DNA from: Megascapheus bottae
Lineage: Eukaryota > Chordata > Mammalia > Rodentia > Geomyidae
Assembly (NCBI GenBank): GCA_024803745.1
Contig: JANJXV010000037.1
Coordinates: 10,679,001-10,743,000 of the forward strand
DNA: 64,000 bases
Reading direction: 5' to 3'
Shown here: one piece after another, positions 8,701 to 20,494 of the stretch
Layout of the letters: each line of letters opens with the position of its first letter
Numbering within the stretch: position 1 is the first letter of the stretch
Translations under genes and position numbers: made by a program
Notes under the pieces: generated by a model
Seen by the model: only the letters and a program-made list of their open reading frames with translations
What the model was told of the DNA's origin: nothing
Databases searched by the model: none

Positions 8701-10651
8701 CTCCTCAGAACTGATTTCAGCAACACCAGTTGACAGTACAGTGCAATGACTGAGAAGGCTCTGGAAAGAATGGTTTATACCAGCCTGGCCCTGGCTTTAG
8801 GAGAGAACATGTCAGAGGCAAAGGCAGACAGACAGCAGAGACCCCCCCCTCCTATTAGCCCCAGGAACGCTTCTAAGGGAGGGAAAAGAAAGGGAAGCCT
8901 CGGCTCAAGGCACTGGGGACCAGAGACTATGTTCTGACTTAGTCTGGTCTTTCTGTCACCAACTCTAGGCAGGCACTTGTGTCCTAGAGTATGCCACACC
9001 CTTGCAGACTCTGTTTGCCATGTCACAAGATGGTAGAGCTGGCTTTAGCCAGGAGGAGCGGCTCGAGCAGGCCAAACTCTTCTGCCGGACCCTTGAAGAC
9101 ATCTTAGCTGGTGTTCCTGAGTTTCAGAACATCTACCGTCTCGTTGTCTACCAGGGTAAGAGCTCTACAGGGTAGCCCACGGGGTTTCTCAGAGGGTCAA
9201 GGTGTGTGGCAGCATCATCTCCTGAGTCTTCCTAACTCCTCAGAGAAACCAAACCATGCCCTTTCTTCCCAAGAGAATTTCTCCTTCTACCTAAGATGGT
9301 AGTCTTTGTCTATAGCCTTGGAGAGGAGTATGAGTGGGGTTCTAGGAGGCTTTCACTTCATCTATGGACTGTGCAAGAAGCAGAAGGATCTGGAGCCTTG
9401 GCCCTGTCACTCCCTGGCTATGTGACCAGCACGTTTTCATTCCTTCCTAAAAGGGAGAGGATGGGCCACCATTATCTCTAAAACTACTTCTAAGCCAGGC
9501 TGCACAATGGCACTATGTAATCCTCGCTACTCAGAAAGGTCGAGATGGGGAGGATTGTAGTTTAAGGTCAGCTCAGGAAATACATTAGCAAGAACCGATC
9601 TTGAGCAACAGCTGGGTACCGTCGCCCGTGCCTGTTATCCCAGTGGTACCCAAGAATCAAGATTTGAGACTGGTCCCAGCAAAAATGTAAGACTCTAGGG
9701 CCCGGGAGTTTGGCCTAGTGGTTAAAGTGCTTGCCTAGCATGCACAAAGACTCGGGTTCCATTCCTCAGTACCACATACATAGCAAAAAGCCAGAAGTAG
9801 TGCTGTGGCTCGAGTGGTAGAGCTCTAGCCTTGAGAAAATCCAGGGACAGTGCTCAGGCCCTGAGCCCAAGCCCAGGACTGGCAAAAAAAAAAAAAAAAA
9901 GTAAGACTCTAACCAAAAGCAAAGAAAGGCTGTCATATGATTCAAGTGGTAAAGCACCTGTCTAGTTTTAACTTGAACTCTGGGCCTGGGCATTGTCCCT
10001 GAGCTCTTCAGCTCAAGGTTACCACCCTATCCCTTGAGCCACAGTACCAGTTCCAGTTTTCTGGTGGATAATTGGAGATAAGAGTCTTACAGAGTTGGGC
10101 CAGGAGTTTGGCCTAGTGGTAGAGTGCTTGCCTAGCATGCACGAAGACCCAGGTTCAATTCTTCCGTACCACATACATAGAAAAAGCCGGAAGTAGTGCT
10201 GAAGCTCAAGTGGTAGAGCGCTATCCTTGAGAAAGGCCAAGGACCATGCTCAGTTCCTGAGTTCAAGCCCTAGGACTGGCCAAGAAAAAAAAAAAAAGAC
10301 TCACAGACATTTTAGTGTCTGGGCTGGCTTTGAACCTTGATCCTCAGATCTCAGTCTCCTGACTAGCTAGGATTATAGGTGTGAGCCACTGCGCCCATCT
10401 ATCGCAGGGTGTGAAATTCCTATCATTTCCTAACTCCCTGCATGTGCCCTGTTTCAGAACCTGCAGAAGGAAGCAGCTTCTCACTGTCTCAGGAGGTTCT
10501 CCAGCACCTGCGGCAGGAAGAGAGAGAAGAGATTCCTGTGAGCAACTTCCAGACCTCAGCAGTGCCTGATTACTGGGTGCTATCTCAAGAACCCAGGCTC
10601 CTCATCAGTGACATGGAACAGCCCCTCCCACTACGCACAGATCTCATCTGA
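5538..10651 (+). CDS. STING1: STING1 (TMEM173), stimulator of interferon genes; six coding exons, complete
   Basis: ER-resident adaptor that binds cGAMP and other cyclic dinucleotides and recruits TBK1 and IRF3 to induce type I interferon. Six exons join with intact GT/AG borders and consistent phase into 1128 nt, 375 aa (human 379, mouse 378, from memory). Four hydrophobic segments lie in residues 15-132. The palmitoylated cysteine pair is C84/C87 (human C88/C91). Ligand-pocket residues are present: Y163, R228, R234, Y236 and T259 (human Y167, R232, R238, Y240, T263). The C-terminal tail keeps the pLxIS serine S362 (human S366) and the TBK1 motif PLPLRTD at 367-373. Human numbering is offset by four because of a short N-terminal deletion. 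Oddities are Gln277 at the human Arg281 position and Val226 at the human Gly230 lid position. The neighbouring genes fit the conserved STING1-SMIM33-ECSCR-DNAJC18 block. Confidence 0.97.
5856..6039 (+). CDS. STING1: STING1 coding exon 2 (residues 72-133)
   Basis: CAG acceptor at 5853-5855, GTATGA donor. It encodes the palmitoylation pair in ACLGCP (C84, C87) and membrane segments 3 and 4. The intron before it is only 103 nt. Confidence 0.95.
6265..6373 (+). CDS. STING1: STING1 coding exon 3 (residues 134-169)
   Basis: ACAG acceptor, GTGGGC donor. It contains the connector and dimer helix with [10 protein letters not shown]163 is the residue that stacks on the ligand base. V143, N150 and V151, the positions of human V147, N154 and V155 that cause interferonopathy when mutated, are unchanged. 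Confidence 0.95.
6455..6686 (-). mobile_element. B1-Geo SINE in STING1 intron 3
   Basis: GTCAGTCATGGGTCTTGAAC (Geo) to AGGATTACAGGCATGAGC (B1), antisense to the gene. Confidence 0.85.
6690..6876 (-). mobile_element. IDL-Geo SINE in STING1 intron 3
   Basis: Directly abuts the B1-Geo copy. The IDL arm ends CCAAACTCCGGGCC. Confidence 0.85.
7015..7195 (+). mobile_element. MIR (ancient tRNA-derived SINE)
   Basis: Core and tail features: GCCCACTATCTGTGCC, TTTTAGATAAGGAAAGTG, AGTATTTGAACCTAGGTCTA. Unlike the lineage-specific SINEs it is heavily diverged. Confidence 0.6.
7610..7848 (+). CDS. STING1: STING1 coding exon 4 (residues 170-249)
   Basis: TAG acceptor, GTGAGC donor. It encodes the first part of the cyclic-dinucleotide binding domain. 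Arg228, Arg234 and Tyr236 are kept. The lid loop reads HSVNR at 224-228, where human has QTGDR, and Gly233 replaces human Asp237. C202 (human C206) is normal. Confidence 0.95.
7965..8145 (+). mobile_element. MIR (ancient SINE) in STING1 intron 4
   Basis: TTTATTAAGTACTACTACTA start and AAAGGAGGAAACTGAGAAG tail, typical of MIR. Confidence 0.55.
8203..8418 (+). mobile_element. IDL-Geo SINE in STING1 intron 4
   Basis: Left arm has CTTGCCTAGCATGCACAAAG. The tail is (AAAAC)n. Confidence 0.85.
8424..8635 (+). mobile_element. IDL-Geo SINE in STING1 intron 4
   Basis: Second tandem copy, also with an AAAAC-rich tail. Confidence 0.85.
8969..9155 (+). CDS. STING1: STING1 coding exon 5 (residues 250-311)
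   Basis: CTCTAG acceptor, GTAAGA donor. It carries EYATPLQT with T259 and Q262 (human T263, Q266) and then [10 protein letters not shown]. The Gln is encoded by CAG at 9050-9052, where human and mouse have Arg. Confidence 0.95.
9493..9690 (+). mobile_element. old B1-type element(s) in STING1 intron 5
   Basis: Diverged left arm (ATGTAATCCTCGCTACTCAG) and a second B1-like piece (CCGTGCCTGTTATCCC). Confidence 0.55.
9698..9900 (+). mobile_element. IDL-Geo SINE in STING1 intron 5
   Basis: Well-preserved copy of the TGGTTAAAGTGC subtype, with a 17-nt A tail. Confidence 0.87.
9963..10396 (-). mobile_element. B1-Geo SINE split by an IDL-Geo insertion
   Basis: The Geo arm (9963-10096) and B1 arm (10298-10396) are antisense and separated by a plus-strand IDL-Geo. 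It ends 60 nt before the last STING1 exon. Confidence 0.82.
10097..10297 (+). mobile_element. IDL-Geo SINE nested in B1-Geo
   Basis: Flanked by AGAGTCTTACAGA and AGACTCACAGA, a diverged target duplication. Confidence 0.85.
10458..10651 (+). CDS. STING1: STING1 coding exon 6 (residues 312-375, stop)
   Basis: TTTCAG acceptor. It encodes the end of the ligand domain and the C-terminal tail. The stretch after EEIPV is diverged, as in other rodents. The LLIS phosphorylation motif and the PLPLRTD TBK1-docking motif are intact before TGA at 10649-10651. Confidence 0.96.
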
Positions 10652-10709
10652 GGCCCAGGGTCATCTCTCCTGAGCCTCCATGATTCCCAAGACTGTGAAC
10701 TGGGTTCTT

Positions 10710-10791
10710 CTTCCTCCTTCCTCCTTCCTCCTTCCTCCTTCCTCCTTCCTCCTTCCTCCTTCCTCTTCCTCCTCCTCCTTCTCCTCCTCCT
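10710..10791. repeat. (TTCCTCC)n pyrimidine tract in the STING1 3' region
   Basis: Starts 59 nt after the STING1 stop codon and abuts the tail end of an antisense IDL-Geo. Confidence 0.95.
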
Positions 10792-10975
10792 GTCTTGGGG
10801 ATTGACTCAGGGCCTGGGCACTGTCTTTGGACACTTTTAGCTCAAGGCTAATGCTCTGTCGCTTGAGCCACAGCACCACTTCTGACTTTTTCTGTATATG
10901 TGGTACCAAATAATCAAACCCGGATCTTTGTGCATGCTAGGCGAGCACTCTACCACTAGGCTACACTCTCGGCCC
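10792..10975 (-). mobile_element. IDL-Geo SINE in the STING1 3' region
   Basis: CTGTCTTGGGGATTGACTC (Geo) to CTACACTCTCGGCCC (IDL). Confidence 0.82.
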
Positions 10976-11054
10976 TGGGTGCTTCTTTTAGTTGCTGGAT
11001 TCCCAGAAGTTATTTCTTCCCACTTCACAGAGAAAGACCCTGAACTTGACATTT

Positions 11055-11178
11055 CTAGAGAAGTCCTATGTTCTTGGGCAAGTCAATTCTTTGTGAGCCT
11101 CAGGCTCCTCTCAGATGAGCGATTATAATTGCTGCTCAGGTCACCTTCATAGGAATGTTGTAAAGACTGTAAACGTGT
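11055..11178 (+). mobile_element. MIR-like ancient SINE
   Basis: TTGGGCAAGTCAATTCTTTG and CATAGGAATGTTGTAAAGAC resemble the MIR 3' half. Confidence 0.5.
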
Positions 11179-11179
11179 A

Positions 11180-11384
11180 GGTTTTTTTTTTTTTTTTGCC
11201 AGTTCTGAGCCTTAAACTCTGGGCCTGAGCACTGTCTTTGGGCTTTTCTCAAGGCTAGAGCTCTACCACTGGAGCCACAGCACCATTTTCAGCTTTTTTC
11301 TATATATGTGGTACCGAGAAATCAAACTTGGGTCTTCGTGCATGCTAGGCAAGCACTCTACCACTAGGCAAAACTCCCAGCCCA
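11180..11384 (-). mobile_element. IDL-Geo SINE
   Basis: Short duplication GTGTAGGT on both sides. It interrupts the MIR-like element. Confidence 0.85.
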
Positions 11385-11756
11385 TGTGTAGGTATTTTAT
11401 TAAGGGACATGCCAGGCTTGTCCCATTGGCTCTCTAGGCCTCCCCTACCTTGGGCTGACCTGTCTGCATAGTATCAACAGACCCTTTAGTCCTAAGGCTT
11501 CTGAACATGTTGGCTCCATGGGGAGCTCCAGCAAGAGAAAGGAGAGGGGAGGAGGAAGATGTAGATGGGGTATTTATTTTTCCAGCTCCCTTCCTGACTA
11601 CCAAGGTCATTGCGAGCTTTCCTGCCATGTAACCTTCACAGTAAATCTATCTCCAGTTTCTGGTAGAGTCTCTTTCCCTTAGCCATAACAGTGCTATTGG
11701 TTCTCCAATGGAGAATTTCTGTTTTTTTTTTCCTTTCGTATTCTTTCTTTCTTTCT

Positions 11757-12032
11757 TTTTCTTTTTTTCTTTTTTTTTTTTTTGCAGGGGGGAGGTGGCA
11801 GGGATGCCCATTTAAATTCAGGGCCTGGGTACACTGTCCCTAAGCTTCTTTTGCTGAAGGCTAGCACTACCATTTGAGTTGAGCCACAGCCCTACTTTTA
11901 TTTTATTTTATTTTAGTTAATTGGATATGAGTCTTATGGGATTTCTTATCTAGGTTGGCTTGAAACCATGTTTCTAATACTCAGCCTCCTGAGTAGCTAG
12001 GATTATAGGCATGGACCAATGGTGTCCAGTGA
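11757..12032 (-). mobile_element. B1-Geo SINE
   Basis: Diverged Geo arm with a G-rich insertion, then the B1 arm ending AGGATTATAGGCATGGACC. Confidence 0.7.
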
Positions 12033-12040
12033 GATTGCTT

Positions 12041-12406
12041 TTTTTTTTTTTTGGCCAGTCCTAGGGCTTGAACTTAGGGCCTGGGCATTGTCCTTAGGCT
12101 CTCTCAAGGCTAATTAATGCTCTACTGCTTGAGTCACCGCTTCTGGAGGTTTCTTTCTTTCTTTCTTTCTTTTAAATTGTATTTTATTGTTGGGATAATG
12201 TAGAGAGGGGTTACAGTTATATTCATCAGGTAATGGTTACATTACTTCTGGAATCTTGATACCTCTTCTCATGTTTTTGTCCCCCTTTCTCTCCTCCCAT
12301 CCCCACTTCTGGCTTATTTTGTGTATGTGGTACAGAGGAAGCAAACACAGGGCTTTGTGAATGCTAGGTAAGCAAGCACTCTACAACTCAGCCATTCTCC
12401 CAGCCT
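12041..12406 (-). mobile_element. IDL-Geo SINE split by an L1 3' end
   Basis: Geo arm 12041-12148, IDL arm 12304-12406, with the L1 fragment between them. Confidence 0.78.
12149..12303 (-). mobile_element. L1 3' end inserted inside an IDL-Geo SINE
   Basis: The minus strand carries a purine-rich tract, then ATTACCTGATGAATATAACT and CAATAAAATAC. The flanking SINE halves (12041-12148 and 12304-12406) rejoin across it at a short CTTCTGG duplication. Confidence 0.7.
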
Positions 12407-12424
12407 GGCCCCTTCTTGAGATTT

Positions 12425-12511
12425 CTTTTCTTTTTTGGTACTGTGGGTTGAACCCAGGACGTTGCACTTGCTAGGCAAGGGCTTTGCCACTGAACTACAT
12501 CCCAGCCCACG
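12425..12511 (-). mobile_element. ID element (tRNA-Ala monomer)
   Basis: GGTACTGTGGGTTGAACCCA with the B box and GGCAAGGGCTTTGCCACTGA on plus. No Geo arm. Confidence 0.75.
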
Positions 12512-12627
12512 ATTTCTTGTTTTCATCTCATATTTGTTTTAAAAGCCACTTCTGAGATTATCTGTCATGACTGTGTCATCATTTTGCTGCTGGACTGACA
12601 CATACAACAGACTGATACGTATTTACC

Positions 12628-12705
12628 CCAGTGAGGCTTGAGGGGTTTAGTGCTTGCCTATCAAGTTGAGGCCCTGGGTTCATTCTCAGTATTGCAAAAT
12701 AAAAA
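12628..12705 (+). mobile_element. ID element (tRNA-Ala monomer)
   Basis: TTTAGTGCTTGCCTATCAAG, CCCTGGGTTCATTCTCAGTA, A-rich tail. Confidence 0.65.
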
Positions 12706-12714
12706 TAAGTAATA

Positions 12715-12835
12715 GGAAATATGGATCCAAGTTAGAAATCAATAACAAAAAGAGACTGAGGAAATTCACAAATTACCTACTCTACAATAGCCAATAAAGA
12801 AAAGAAGTCATAGGAAAAAAAAAAAACTGGAGAAC
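12715..12835 (+). mobile_element. probable L1 ORF2 fragment
   Basis: AGTTAGAAATCAATAACAAA and later AATAAAGAAAAGAAGTCATA resemble the L1 ORF2 stretch encoding residues downstream of the RT core. Short and degenerate. Confidence 0.4.
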
Positions 12836-13244
12836 ATTTTGGATGCTTTTCTAGAGCTAGAAGCAGATTTTAATTATTTTGATTGTTCTTGGTAATAAAA
12901 ACATCACACCTTACCTCTGATGCCCAAATCTGCTTGCATATGTATGCTGCTGCCAACCCCTCCCTGTGGTTGCACAGCAGCTGGAGGATGGGTAAAGCAC
13001 TAAACCCAGCAGTCTGACTGAAGGCATGGAGTTGCCCTTTTAGTGCTCTTTTCTACATTGAGGATTGAGGAACTGGAGGATCAAGGGCTGGCACTCTACC
13101 ATTTGAACCATAGCTCTACTTCTGGCTTTTTGGAGGTTAATTGGAGATGAGAATTTCACAGACTTTCCTGCCTAGGCTGGCCTTGAACTGAGATACACAG
13201 GTCTCAGCCTCCTGAGAAAGAAAGAAAAACAATAAAAATCACCC

Positions 13245-13408
13245 ATGGGCCTAGTGGAAGAGTGCTTGCCTAGCATGCATGAAGATGGGTTCAATTCCTT
13301 GGTACCATATACATAGAAAAAAGCTAGAAGTAGTGTTATGGCTCAAGTGGTAGAAAACCCAAGGACAGTGGTCAGGCCCAAAGCCCAAGCCCAGGACTGG
13401 CAAAAAAA
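13245..13408 (+). mobile_element. IDL-Geo SINE, partly deleted
   Basis: The left arm lacks its first bases. The Geo arm has an internal deletion after GTGGTAGA. A partial B1-Geo (13065-13216) and a lone Geo arm (13418-13525), both antisense, flank it. Confidence 0.75.
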
Positions 13409-13781
13409 ACATTTTTCTTTTCAGTGATGGAGCTCGAGTTCAGGGCCTAGGCACTGTCCTTCAGCTCTTTTGCACAAGACTAGTGCACTTCCACTTTCAG
13501 TCATGGCACCACTTCCTGAGAAATGTTTTGTAATAAATTCTACATGTTTCCTCACAGGCTTATGTATGCAGAAATTGGACAGTATTGAGGTTTCAAGCTT
13601 CCCATCACATCCTGGGAAAGCAAGACAATTAGGAAACAATTCAAAGCCAATCTTCCAACTATAAATGGGGCTTGGCATTCCCAAGGTCTTGATAGGTTAT
13701 CAACAGGCCTGGGCCCTGTCAGACAAACTGCTGCCCTCCAGTGGGTGGAAAGGAACACACATTCCTTCCTTCTACAAGCAA

Positions 13782-13798
13782 CCCCCCCCCCCCCCCCC
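13782..13798. repeat. poly(C) run, 17 nt
   Basis: Uninterrupted C homopolymer, liable to length errors in sequencing. Confidence 0.97.
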
Positions 13799-14327
13799 AG
13801 TCTAGAACCATCACAGATCATGGTTATCTAACTCAGCTCTCCCTGGCCTTTACAGGACCCAGGGCATGGGACTTCTGACATTCCTGTATAAGGGTAGAAT
13901 TTTCCACGCTGAATTTTATTTTATTGCAATACTGGGACTTAAACTCAGTCTCTGATGCTTCACTCATTCGTTAGCCCTCTACCAACTGAGCCATGCTTCC
14001 ATTCCCCAAGCTGAATTCTCTTTACATCACAAGGAAAGAAGACTTCTGGGTGCAAGGAGAGAACAGGGACTCAGAGGAGGAGATTCAGAGTCTAGCGGTC
14101 CCTGAGGAGAGGGAACAACTTCCTCAGAATTGCCTTGGGCGTTGGGAACATCCATGGTATCTTGTCTCTGGGCAGGATTGTCAATCTGTTTTTATTTTCC
14201 TGTCACAGCAGAGTTTTCTCTGTAAACATTGAAAGTGAAGCTCTAGCTGAGTCCTGTGGGCCTTCGGTAGCTCTGGTCCCCACACTCCAACTTGCTTCTA
14301 CTTGAATTTTCAATTATTTATTTATTC

Positions 14328-14541
14328 ATTTTTGTCGATCATGGGCCTTGAACTCTGGGCTTGGGCGCTGTCCCTGAGCTCTACAGCTCTACCACTTGAA
14401 CCACAGCGCCACTTGTTTTTCTGGTGGTTAACTAGAGGTAAGAATCTCCCTTTTGTGCCTGGGCTGGCTTTGAACCGTGATCCTCAGATCTCAGCCTCCT
14501 GAGTAGCTAGGATTATAAGCCTGAGCCACCAGTGCCTGGTG
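14328..14541 (-). mobile_element. B1-Geo SINE downstream of SMIM33
   Basis: Same strand as SMIM33. CCTGAGTAGCTAGGATTATA marks the B1 arm. Confidence 0.83.
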
Positions 14542-14555
14542 AATTCATTATTCTT

Positions 14556-14764
14556 ATTATTTTATGCCAGTCCTGAGTCTTGAACTCAGTGCCTGCACCC
14601 TTTCCCTGAATTTTTTTGCACAAAGATAGCCCTCTACACCTCGAGCCACAGTCCCACTTCTGGCTTTTTGATCATTTATTCAAGATAAGAAAACCACAGA
14701 CTTTCCTGCTCAGGCTGGCTTCAAACTCTGAGTCTCGGATCTCAGCCTCCCGAGAAGCATGAGT
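14556..14764 (-). mobile_element. B1-Geo SINE at the SMIM33 3' side
   Basis: Ends 41 nt from the SMIM33 stop, so it probably lies in the 3' UTR. It brings an AATAAA on the minus strand near 14677-14682. Confidence 0.75.
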
Positions 14765-14805
14765 CTCTGGGGCCCTGCCCTGTTTCTAGTTCAGAATCTC
14801 CATAT

Positions 14806-17366
<2,561 letters not shown>

Positions 17367-17735
17367 TGTCCGGGACTGTCACAGGGCTCCTTTGGGACTG
17401 GAGGCCAGCTGGGTAAAGCAGTGCTCACTGCCCTCACTCCCCTACCCAGAGCTGCCACGTCTGCGGGGCACACGCCTTGCGCACACACCCTCATTTGCTT
17501 TTTCCCGCTCTCATATTTCCGGGAACATCTGGGCTACCCTGGGCCAGCCCCTAGCTCTGAGAGTACCTTGATCTTCCTCCTTGGCACCTGCCTTGTCAAA
17601 TTCAGGAGCTGGATCCACCTGCTCTCTCCTCATCTCCTCTGTCAGACTCCAGTCACCCAGGCAGGGCTCCCCACTATTTCCACCTACTAACACAGATTTC
17701 CTGCTGTCCATTGATGTTTTTGTTTGGGTTGAGGG
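17367..17735. other. unique GC-rich sequence upstream of SMIM33 coding exon 1
   Basis: Probably holds SMIM33 5' UTR or promoter on the minus strand. Open frames of 106-133 codons on plus show no homology I know. Confidence 0.4.
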
Positions 17736-17964
17736 TTTAGTTTTTTTGTTTGTGGTGTCTCTAAGCAGCCCAAGCTTGGCCCAAACTCATAATCCTTCTG
17801 CTTCAGTGGTGGGATTACAGGTACGTGCTACTATACCTGGACTGATCTTTTGTGTTTTGTTTTGCTTTTGCTTTTGCTTTATTTCTAGCACTGAGATTTG
17901 AGTTCAGGCCTCTCTTCTGGGAGGCAGTAACTCCACCACTTGAGTCAAGTAGCCAGCCCATTAT

Positions 17965-18530
17965 TGTTTAGTTTGTTTTGAGACAAGACTTTCCACGTAA
18001 CTCAGGCTTTTTTTCTTTCTTTCTTTTTTTGCCAGTCGTGGGGCTTGAACTCAGGGTCTGAGCACTGTCCTTGGACTTCTTTCAAGGCTAGAGCCACAGC
18101 ACCACTTCCAGCTTTTTTCTATGTGTGTGGTACCAAGGAATGGAACCTGGGACTTCGTGCATGCTAGGCAAGCACTCTACCACTAGGCCAAACTCCCGCA
18201 CCCCCCTTTTTTGGTCAGTCATGGGGTTTGAACTCTGGGCCTAGATGCTGTTCCTGTGCTCTTCAGCTCAAGGCTACTACCCTACACCTTGGGGCACAGT
18301 GCCACTTCTGTTTGTCTAGTGGTTAATTGGAGATAATAGTCTCACAGACTTCCATGTCTGGGCTGACTTAGAACTATGATCCTCAAATCTCAGCCTTCTG
18401 AGTAGCTAGGATTATAAGTGTGCGCCACCAGCGCCTGGCACTTAGGCCGGGCTTGAATTTGCCATGTAGTCCAGGCTGGCCTTAAACTCACAATTTTCTT
18501 GCTTGTGCCTCCTGAGAGTCTGGATTATAA
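17965..18530 (-). mobile_element. old B1 split by an IDL-Geo and a B1-Geo
   Basis: B1 halves at 17965-18004 and 18441-18530 bracket an IDL-Geo (18020-18203) and a B1-Geo (18207-18440), all antisense. Confidence 0.72.
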
Positions 18531-18783
18531 GCAAGGACCAATAAATCATCTCTTTCCCCCTGCCTCAGTCTCTGTCTCTCTCTGTTTGTGCTGGGGCTTA
18601 AACTTAGGGTCTGGGCACTGTCCTGGAAACAAGAGGGTTTTAAAAAAATATTATGTTGTTAGCTGTTCTTCCCCCCCCCCCATTTGTTTTTTCTTGTTGT
18701 TGCTGTTTTTGATTTCTGCCCCCTTTGTCTTGTTAGTGTATCTGATTTGGGGAGGGGAAGGGGAATCATAGAAACAGTGGGAC

Positions 18784-19035
18784 AGCAGGTGGGGTGGCTC
18801 ACACCTGTAATCCTAGCTGCTCAGGAGGCTGAGATCTGAGGATCAAGGTTCAAAGCCAGCCCTGCACAAAGGACCTGAGACTGTTTATCTCCAGCTAACC
18901 TCTAGAAAAGGGGAAGTGGAGCTTGGGTCAAGGATAGGGTGGTAGCCTCGAGCCGAAAACTCAGGGACAGTGCCCAGGCCAAGTTCAAGCCCCATGACCC
19001 ACAAAAAAAGAAAAAGAAAACAAAAAAAGAAACAG
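18784..19035 (+). mobile_element. B1-Geo SINE
   Basis: GGTGGGGTGGCTCACACC start, CATGACCCACAAAAAAAG end. Confidence 0.85.
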
Positions 19036-19084
19036 TGGGGCAAAGGGTGTCCTAATTCACTAGTGATTCTTACTAGACACTACG

Positions 19085-19235
19085 TTGGAAATGAAGGGGG
19101 AGGAGGTGAAGAGGGAACAAAAATTGGGAGGGAATGAGGGAAGCAATGACAAGGTTCAAAAAGAAATGTGCTCATTACCTGACTTATGTAACTGTAACAC
19201 CTCTGTGCATCATGTTTCAATACATTTTTTAGGGT
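19085..19235 (+). mobile_element. L1 3'-end fragment
   Basis: GGGGGAGGAGG-type polypurine tract followed by CTCATTACCTGACTTATGTA and ACTGTAACACCTCTGTGCAT, in plus orientation. Confidence 0.6.
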
Positions 19236-19332
19236 GTAGTTTGCAGGCACTGATGGATACTACCTAGCTATTCAGGAGGATTGAGGATCAAAGCCAGAAG
19301 AGGTAGACAATCCCTAAAGATTCTTTTCTTTT

Positions 19333-19525
19333 TTTTTTTTTTTTTGCCAGTCTTGGGGACTGAACTCAGGGCCTGAGCACTGTCCTTGGACACTTTTTTT
19401 GCTCAAGCCTAGTGCTTTGCCACTTGAGTCACAGTGCCACTGTGTATGTGGTACCGAGGAATCTAACCTAGGGTTTTGTGCATGCTAGGTGAGCACTCTA
19501 CCACTAGGCCATGCTCTGGGCTCCA
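19333..19525 (-). mobile_element. IDL-Geo SINE
   Basis: GCCAGTCTTGGGGACTGAAC to GCCATGCTCTGGGCTCC. Confidence 0.83.
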
Positions 19526-19529
19526 ACTC

Positions 19530-19783
19530 TGTTTTTTTTTTTTTGTTTTTGTTTTTGTCTTTTATGGGACTTGAACTCTGAGCCTGGGCGTTGTCCCTGA
19601 GCTCTTCAGCTCAAGGCTACCCACCTTACCCCTTGAACCACAGCCCCACTTCTGGTTTTCCGGTGGTTAATTGGAGATAAGAATCTCATAAATTTTAGTG
19701 CCTGAGCTGGCTTTGAACTGAGATCCTCAGATCTCAGCCTCCTGAGTAGCTAGGATTACAGGCGTGAGCCACCATGCCCACCT
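19530..19783 (-). mobile_element. B1-Geo SINE
   Basis: Full-length. Its B1 arm end provides the target of the neighbouring L1 insertion. Confidence 0.85.
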
Positions 19784-19800
19784 GAAGGTGCTTTTCTTTT

Positions 19801-19958
19801 TTTTTTTCTTTTTTTTTTTATTGTAATTAGTAAAAGGGTTACATGATATTTGCCAGATAGAAGGTGCATTAATTCACATACATTGATACCCTTTCACATG
19901 TCTTGGTACCCGTTTCCCTCCCCCCCCACACCCCCCACCTGTCTTGGTTTTCCCCCCT
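19801..19958 (-). mobile_element. 5'-truncated L1 3' end with target-site duplication
   Basis: On the minus strand it holds a G-rich polypurine tract, then GGTTACAT-type 3' UTR sequence, ending AATTACAATAAAA. A 17-bp duplication, TGAAGGTGCTTTTCTTT, flanks it at 19783-19799 and 19959-19975. Confidence 0.75.
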
Positions 19959-20233
19959 TGAAGGTGCTTTTCTTTTTCTTTCTTTCTTTCTTTTTTTTTT
20001 TGGTATGAGATAGTGGGATTTGAACCTAGTACCTGATGCTTTTACTCATTGACAAGCACTCTAACCCCAAGAATTTTATCTCTACATAGCCAAAGAAAAG
20101 CCAGAATTGGAGACATGGTTCAAATGGAATAGTGCCAGCTACAAGTGACAAACCCAACTGAGAGCTTGAGACGCTGAGTTTAAACGCAGCATGCATGTAC
20201 ATGCACATGTGTACTTGCGTGCGTGCATACCAT

Positions 20234-20260
<27 letters not shown>
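20234..20260. repeat. (CA)n microsatellite
   Basis: 27 nt, preceded by imperfect GTGCATAC units. Confidence 0.95.
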
Positions 20261-20264
<4 letters not shown>

Positions 20265-20494
20265 TATAGGTATATAAGGAGTATAAAATAATTAAATTGT
20301 GCTAATTAAATTGTGATGACTATGCGCATCTAAAGTAGTATCCACTGAGCACACTAGAATGATTGAATTTTGAAGAGGAACGCATTCAATAGTAGGAACA
20401 GAGCTTGGTGCTATGTGTGAGAGAATTGACTTTCTAAACCAGCTTGGTTAAGAAGGTCTATTAGATGCTTTTTAAAAATTTATTATCATTTTTT

